In this document: piece by piece, positions 57,701 through 64,000 of the stretch
How positions within the stretch are numbered: the first letter of the stretch is position 1
Layout: every line of letters starts with the position of its first letter
From: Nemopilema nomurai
Taxonomy: Eukaryota; Cnidaria; Scyphozoa; Rhizostomeae; Rhizostomatidae
DNA: 64,000 bases
Reading direction: 5' to 3'
NCBI GenBank assembly: GCA_003864495.1
Contig: ML133496.1
Location: forward strand, 2,757,631 to 2,821,630
Notes under the pieces: model-generated
Databases searched by the model: none
Seen by the model: the letters and a program-made list of their open reading frames with translations, nothing else
Told to the model about the DNA's origin: nothing
Program-made: the position numbers and the translations under genes

Positions 57701-60592
57701 CCTTGCTTCAGCCAATGGTACTCAGGCAGTGATTTCTGAAACGATTTATGGATCAAGGGCGAGTGACAAAACTCAATTGCATTTCAACTTGAGAATCTAT
57801 TGTGATATACATTACTATGGCGACAAATGCGACACGCATTGTCAACCACGACATGACAGTTCGGGCCACTTTATTTGTAACAGCAAGGGAGACAGGGTGT
57901 GCCTACCTAATTGGCACAACCTTCCAGATTGCAAAACATATTGCCAGCCGCAGAATAGTGACGTAAACGGCCATTATCTGTGTGCCAAAAATGGATCGCG
58001 GATTTGTCGCAACAGTTGGTACAATCTACCAGACTGTAAAACATTTTGTGAGCCTCAAAATGACAGGGTGAATGGGCATTTTAACTGCAGCAAAACCGGA
58101 GGTAAAGTCTGCCATGATTACTGGCATGGACCAAATTGCAGTAGTTATTGCAGGCCTAGTGCGAGTGATGCCCCCGGATATTTTAATTGCAGCAAAAATG
58201 GAGAAAAGATCTGTGCTCCAAATTATTTTGGTGAGAATTGCACTGTTTTCTGTTTGGCGTCTGGTAACTCAGTGCCCCGATATGTTTGTGACAGTAGTAC
58301 CGGTGCCAAGGTGTGCCGTGGTGGTTTCTTTGGCACGTATTGTAACATGTCTATTAGTTTTACATCATACATCGTGCCCCTGCCAGAAACGATGGTGATT
58401 TCGTCTGCATCGGGGACTGGAACTTTGCAGTCTTGGACAAAAGCAGCTACATCAAGTAGACAGACACAACATATCACGGTGACCATAGCCGCAACAACAA
58501 CAGCAGCAACAGCAACAACAACAACAACAGCAGCAACAACAAAAGCAACAACAGCAACAGCATATCCTACTCCTGTAATCGTTTTCACTGCATCCACTCT
58601 CGCGACTTCTTTTTCATCTGTTGACACACCACTGTCTTCACAACGTTCCTCCCAAAGAATCACAAGCACGTTTTTAAGGACAAGCCAGTCAAAGACGACT
58701 CAGCGGGATCATACTGAATCAGTAGGCCCAATGTTGAGTTCTGCAGTGAGCTCTTCAAACCGTGCTCCAGCAATGCTTGCGAGCTCATCGTCATATTTAA
58801 CAAAATTGAGTTCTTTATCAACGCACTTATCCATATTTACAAAGAAGCAAACAGCCACACAGTACAGCAACTTAGTGACTACACCAAGCCTAGCTTCAAG
58901 TAGCCTGGCATCTGAACACTATACAGTGTCTAGCAGAAAAGCAATGCATTCAGTGAATCATACAACAGACTCTGCTCGTTCTTTTCGAACAAGCAAGCTC
59001 GAAGTCTCAGTAACATCTACCAGCAGAATGCTGTCGCAAAAAACTCCATCTCAAACGCCCACTCCACCTGTAACAGAAACTGTCGTGCCTGCAATCAAAC
59101 CGACGACTGCAAACACTTCTTGGAGGAGAGGGCAGTCTAAGCAACCTGATTGGCTCACTGAAACAAAAGAAGGAAAGACAGTCCTCTTTGGCTCTTTGTT
59201 TGCGTTTCTTTTGTTGGTTGCTTTGGTGGTTGCTGTTGTGCTGTTTGTAAAGTGTGTTTCCTTGCAGTTTGAATCGAATTTATCTTATTCTGATTTAGTG
59301 TTGCACTGACATTTGCTTTTCATATGAGATGCCAAATAATTCAGGATCGGATCGGTTAAGATCGTGTTACGTTTTGATAAGCAACTATTACGAAAGACGT
59401 TTCAATTTCCATAATCGTATCATTTAATTTGTATCTGAGCCATCTTTCTGGATTTTGGTGAAAAATTTAACATGAATTTCGGTTTGGCTGAAATTGGGTT
59501 GAAAGACTGCATCAACCAGTCTGTGATCTCTTAAGTCACTCAAAAATTCCTACTTTACAAGTAGTGAAATCACACCCCCTCCCCCTCCCCACTCCCCCTC
59601 CCCATTCCCCCTCCTCCAAAAACCATTACAGCTTCACAATTTAAAAGGTAAACAAGCCCATTGTACGACTGCTCTGATCATTGACACATTTCTTATATTG
59701 ATTTAGCAAACTTGACTTTTACGAAGAACTGGCTTATTCTAAAAGACAGCAATGCAACTCTCCTGGTCATAGCTAGTCTCCCTCTTCTATTAGAAGCCTA
59801 GTTCTCTCATTGATGCCCTAGATTTCATCAAGTCGTCTTAAATTCAACTCGGCTTCTAATTTGAGTTTGCGGCGTAAGTAGACAGAAGTGAAAGTCGCAT
59901 TCAAAAGGCTCCAGAAGTTCTTCTTCCCTTCTACCTTGTTTTCTGCAGTCTTCTGCGGCTCTGATGTTTCTTTTTCTTCTGGTAGATCGCCGAAGGGAGG
60001 GGCAGCGAAGCAGAATTATGACGAATTCGACAAGCTTGGCGAAGAAAAAGATGGAAAAGGCGACTTGAATATGTGCGTTGGATATATTTACGATTCTTAG
60101 ATAACCTTATTTGCAAACGTCTTTCATGTAGTTTATATTCTCTTTTCTGACTTTAAATTTAATGTTGTTCACGAAACATTGAAAAAAGCAGGCAATATAG
60201 GTCGCCATTAGACTTTGAGAAATTGTTTCGTTCTAAAGGTTGTTTGAAAGCAAATGCAGTTTTGTCTTTTTAAGTGAAAAAGAATGTATATTAAAATCAT
60301 TTTAGATGATTTTTCCTTCGTATTATTGAATTATCAAATTTCGATCCATTCTGTTTCAAGGGAGGAGAAGTCATATTTCAACCCGTTGTATAAAGTGCCT
60401 GTTGATGTTCTGACTGGACAAACGAAGAAGAGGACAGGAAAACTCGAAAAGTTTTACAAAAAGAAGGATCCCTTAGAGAATCATTCTAGTGCAGTCTTGA
60501 ACACGAGTTATGAAGAAAGTAGCAGCGATGTAGTTATCAACCCACTTTATGCCATACGTGGTCAGTTTGTATCAAATGAAACCGAATTCTGA
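54753..60592 (+). CDS. Notch-ligand-like membrane protein with MNNL and five tandem DSL-type modules
   Basis: Exons: 54753-55034, 57618 to about 59253, 59949 (or 59986)-60072, 60361-60592; at least ~740-757 aa, with the signal-peptide exon not found. Exon 1 encodes the MNNL domain (GTRFGTCDTYFKMCVRL), which ends in exon 2 (LYLEAWDD). A full DSL domain follows (57801-57932: CDIHYYGDKC, CQPRHDSSGHF, VCLPNW). Four further 34-35-residue DSL-like modules follow at 57933-58037, 58038-58139, 58140-58241 and 58242-58343, each with four cysteines and a G-H/Y-aromatic-x-C pattern. Next come a ~300-residue Ser/Thr-rich stalk, a transmembrane segment at 59181-59249 and a Lys-rich tail with two NPLY motifs, ending T-E-F. 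No EGF repeat is present, unlike Delta, Jagged or Serrate. A Notch-binding role is inference from MNNL-DSL. The exon 2/3 junction is ambiguous: ends at 59253 with acceptor 59948, or at 59242 with acceptor 59985. Confidence 0.85.
55095..55313. repeat. 55-bp tandem repeat, 4 copies, each with an acceptor-like tract
   Basis: Four near-identical 55-bp units start at 55095, 55150, 55205 and 55260. Each carries TTATTCCCTCTTTCAG, a strong-looking 3' splice site. The array starts about 60 bp after the donor of the MNNL exon (55035). Confidence 0.92.
55687..57437. repeat. 25-bp minisatellite, about 70 copies
   Basis: Unit AGCTATCAGGGTGTGCCTACCCTCT, 25 bp, with two main polymorphic positions: GTG or CAT/GCG in the middle, and CTCT or CTCC at the end. 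Two 24-bp units occur. The array fills most of the intron between the MNNL and DSL exons and ends about 180 bp before the exon at 57618. Variant order shows higher-order blocks. It is not a CRISPR array: the units are contiguous, with no unique spacers. Confidence 0.97.
59573..59617 (-). other. C-rich tract, G-quadruplex potential on the minus strand
   Basis: Seven or more runs of four to five C separated by one to three bases on the plus strand, in the intron between the transmembrane and cytoplasmic exons of the Notch-ligand-like gene. The complementary strand has the G-run spacing expected of a quadruplex. Confidence 0.6.
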
Positions 60593-62845
60593 TCAGAGCT
60601 GGTAGGTATGATTTGATTTGTAGCTGTTTTGCAATTCGCCACTGGTTTCCAAGAAACATATGATGTAATATTATCAAGAATCGAGTCGATTGCAAGAATA
60701 TAAGTATGTAGTTATTCGTTAGGTGATTCTATTTGATGAACTTTGCAGCAGAATTGATAGTTTCTGTACCCTACAAAAGTTTGTCAATACCCTGCCATAG
60801 GCAATAAGGTCTAAGGATTGTTTTCTAGATTTATCTTGCCCTTTTGGACTTTGCCTGAATTAAACTAAACTAACCAGGCTAGTTGTCCACTAGACTAGGC
60901 CATAACGTGTTGCCATTTTTCAGATTTCATTTGCGTGTTATCGTCTTAATTATGCATCAAAAAACTAAAGTACTAAAAACTTCATTTATATGCTCTTAAA
61001 AGGTAGATACAGTTATGCACAAATCTTACAATTATGTTATTGCTTAGATGTTATTTTTGATAATGTTCTAATTTCAGTTTATGATCTCAAACCAATTTGT
61101 AAAGCTGTTGCTATTATCACTGACACAGTGTCAGCTAAAGTGATCACATCTGTGAAAATTGTTTTTGTGAGAGCCAAATTGTACTATCAATGCATATTCA
61201 TTTAAGAATTCTACGAAGCTTTCCTTTTACCAAAAATTGCTTTTATATTATTAGAGGTTTGCCTTGGTTGCTGCCTTGAGGCTTTAGATGAATAATAAAG
61301 ACTTTTGGTATGGCTATCAACATAGCTATCAAGAACGTTTGTAACTAGTTGCACATTTTTTTGCATCACGGCAAATTTCAAGGCCAATAACAGTAACAAA
61401 GTAAATAACAGTAATTCTGTGGGCTAGACCCATGATTATATTTTTCTATTGAGAAAGCTTTCCGTTCAAGTTCCTATGTTTCCAATCAGTGTGTTGATCT
61501 GTGAATGTTTGTTAATGTTTTCAGTAATAATTATAGCAATATTATATTCTACAATGCAATCCCTCGATGACGATGACGCAGATTGGACTGGACCTCGACG
61601 AGGACATGGACTATTAGGCCACGTCGACAACGGGACGAGAAACCACTAGCTTCGATGACGACGTACGTGGCTATACGTGTAGCCTGAATGACAACGCAAC
61701 GTCACGGCCTCGACGTTGGTCCAGGGGTATCCTATGTAGCCAGACAATGGTACTAACGGTATCCAAGTATGTACATTTTCTAACGAGCATTGAACCCCCT
61801 GGTGTTTAATCAAAGTTGTATCCTACATCAAACGGGATGACATTTTCACTGCGACAAAAAGTCATATCTTTAGATTTCAACCCTAATTTTACTGGTTGTA
61901 ATTACTTTTGTTTGATTTTACAACTGTAAATATTTCAATTTTTTTAATAATGTCGGTTGTTAGTAGATCTTTGTAAATAGTCCCAATTTGCTGTTCCAGA
62001 GTTTGAAAGATCAAGAATTTCCAGAGTTTTTCATCAAACTTTCTGCGGGGTTGATTTTCTTGATATATACCTTGACCCTAACAGTTTTTGTTGCCTATAG
62101 CTGCTCTAGAGAAACTATGTAAATAAAGAAGCGAAATTTAGGTAGCTGAGGAATAGAGAAACAAGTAACAGCTGAACTATGCGAGTAACTAACAGCTGAA
62201 CGTTTTTCTTCCTTTCTTTCTTAAAGACGAATGTTTCTTAAGGAAGAAATGCAGTGACTGTGGTTGTGTTGAGCTTTCAAGTTTATCTTATTTCAAATAA
62301 AAAGAGCATGCTTTTTGCTCTTAGGTACAAAGGCTATCTAGCTATAAATATCGCCTTTCATACGCAGGCAAAAAAATCTATGATGAAGTAATTTGTCTTA
62401 TCATTTTCATAAATGCTAACTGTCGCAAAGCCAAGCATTGGTAAGAAACTTACAGAGTGGAGCTTTTTTAATAATTATAGGAAATACGTTGTTCAATTGT
62501 ACATCCAAGAAACGGGACTTTCGCACTCAAAGTGAACATTTCACCCTTGAAACACGAACATGTTACAACGAGCTGGGTGCTATATTTTACCATGCTTTTG
62601 ACAACTCGAAACTTGCTCTTGTCTCTAATCCTTTTTTATTAGCCATTCAACACTGTATAAGCTAGGCCAATCGACACTGAATGCTCATATTGTCTTCCCA
62701 TGAAATGGCTTTTTAATAATTAGTTCATTGTAGCACGAAAGTAATGAATGAACATGAGGTTTGACGGCTTGTCAGACGAGGCTGGATTAAAATGAGATAA
62801 CTATTGTGTTTTCTCTTGGCGTATGGCAAGCAAAGTCTTCAAGGT
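60593..62845 (+). other. 3' region of the Notch-ligand-like gene and intergenic DNA
   Basis: An AATAAA at 61294-61299 could end its 3'UTR (about 0.7 kb). The remaining AT-rich sequence shows no recognisable gene or repeat. Confidence 0.45.
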
Positions 62846-62859
62846 CCACTCGTACTCCC

Positions 62860-63066
62860 AAGTTCCTAACTGTAGGGGGGTCTAGTAAGGAGAGGGGTTG
62901 GCATTTCCAAAATGCCTTAAAATGGAGGGGTCATAATAGATTGAAATGCCTAGATTTTCCAAAGTTTCTAACTAAAAGTAATAGGGGATGACTTTTGGGG
63001 TGTTAATAAATGGAAATGGATATGCAAAATTTCTGAAAAATGGATCCCCCCTACAATTAGGAGCTT
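62860..63066. mobile_element. Candidate inverted-repeat (foldback) element
   Basis: The arm AAGTTCCTAACTGTAGGGGG (62860-62882) is mirrored by CCCCCTACAATTAGGAGCTT (within 63043-63066), about 20 of 23 bases matching. The ~160-bp interior is G/A-rich with repeated TTTCCAAA-like motifs. No convincing target-site duplication found, so the boundaries and class are uncertain. Confidence 0.5.
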
Positions 63067-63901
63067 TAGTGTATGTTTATCTCCAACTTGAGTTCTACTA
63101 TTGTTGGTCAGACATATGAAATTTTGCTACAATTCCTTAATGGCTTAATTCCTTAGTGCCACAATTAACTGGACTTTACCATCAAACCAAACTTGACCGC
63201 AAGCACTTTATTAAACTTAGTCTGTTTATCAACAAATTTAGGAAACTTTATTCCAAATTGACCCCAATTTAGAAAACTTGCATCAGTTACTTTAATTTGG
63301 AGCTACCAAACTTACATTAATTTATCCTTAGAAGTTCTATGAAGATAATTCAAAGCGAACTGGAACAGGCTTCGAATGGAGTTTAAAATAATCCAGCAAA
63401 TCAAATAGTTGTCGGCCATTTTGCGATGTAGTTAGATAAGGGGATGTCTTGGATCGCATTTATGTTCACAAATAATCAACCAAACAAATAAAGCCATTCT
63501 AGCTCACACGCTCAACGAATATGACATGTTTTGAAACAATGAAAATGCATATTTCTAGATGGGTTCTTGTTTCGTTCGGCACTGTTAAACTTTCCAAGGT
63601 TTATGTATCAACCTGTATTTATGATGTTCTGCTTGATTAAAACTGAGCTTGAATTTTTTGTCAAATTTGAGTTCAAAGATCGAATTAGCAAGCAAGTTTT
63701 TCTGCTGCAAAGCGACTGGCCCACACGGAGCAAAACGCATTATTGCTGCGGTGAAAACGCGTTCTTGCTACGCATAAAACACGTTTTTTTCTGCAGTAAC
63801 ACTTTCAATACTTTTTGGCTATGTTGTTGGGGTACATAGACCAACGGAGCCGTAAATGAGGCTGCAGTCAATGTCCAAGTAACACGAGGCTATCGTATGA
63901 C

Positions 63902-63987
63902 TACCCTGGGTACCAGACCCACTATGTATCAAGGAATTTTACAAGACCAGACATTCCTTGATGCATAGTGGGTCTGGTACCCAGGGA
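63902..63987. mobile_element. 86-bp foldback MITE with 10-bp target duplication
   Basis: Two 34-bp arms (63904-63937 and 63953-63986) are inverted copies with one mismatch, separated by 15 bases. The element begins TACCCTGGGTACCAGACCC. The same 10-mer ATCGTATGAC flanks it at 63892-63901 and 63988-63997. A 9-11-bp duplication suggests the Mutator-like superfamily, but that is inference. Confidence 0.85.
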
Positions 63988-64000
63988 ATCGTATGACGAG

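Noticed and set aside
58223..58669. 148-codon minus-strand frame rich in Val and Ala
   Set aside because: Antisense of the Thr/Ala-repeat part of the ligand stalk; composition explained by the ACA/GCA repeats.

Overview
This is a window of animal nuclear DNA. Genes are intron-rich, every intron I could define obeys GT-AG, introns are AT-rich, and the genes are classic metazoan ones (mitochondrial complex III core protein, Rho GTPase, KEOPS subunit, MON2, Notch ligand). The mixture of very conserved proteins, moderate introns (about 0.3-3 kb), hAT/pogo/foldback MITEs, a tRNA-derived SINE and a Ty3/gypsy element suggests an early-branching metazoan, most likely an anthozoan cnidarian. That placement is inference; no rRNA or mitochondrial marker is present.

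Layout, all host genes on the + strand. 1-4312: the 3' part of a UQCRC1-like gene (8 exons, N-terminus outside the window). 4313-8500: gene-poor DNA with a degenerate ~20-bp tandem repeat. 9842-10420: a Rho GTPase (RhoA type) whose whole coding region is one exon behind an apparent 5'UTR intron. 12485-16183: TPRKB/Cgi121, 5 exons, 177 aa. 18542-42047: MON2, 29 exons, 1731 aa, intact in frame across all junctions; its introns hold minisatellites, a pogo-like MITE and a SINE. 42048-48202: gene-poor, with a decayed non-LTR reverse-transcriptase relic at its end. 48203-53366: a minus-strand Ty3/gypsy retrotransposon with identical 159-bp LTRs but several reading-frame breaks. 54753-60592: a Notch-ligand-like gene. 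60593-64000: no gene recognised; two inverted-repeat elements.

The most unusual object is the Notch-ligand-like gene. It has an MNNL (Notch ligand N-terminal) domain and a complete DSL domain, but where Delta/Jagged would carry EGF repeats it has four more DSL-like modules of 34-35 residues each. These are followed by a ~300-residue Ser/Thr-rich mucin-like stalk, one transmembrane helix, and a Lys-rich tail with two NPLY motifs and a C-terminal T-E-F. Its MNNL and DSL exons are separated by an intron carrying about 70 copies of a 25-bp minisatellite with higher-order structure. The minisatellite unit shares 15 consecutive bases with the DSL-coding exon.

The host genes do not form a functional cluster: they serve respiration, cytoskeletal signalling, tRNA modification, Golgi/endosome trafficking and cell-cell signalling. 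MON2 and the Notch-ligand-like gene could be linked only loosely through membrane trafficking.
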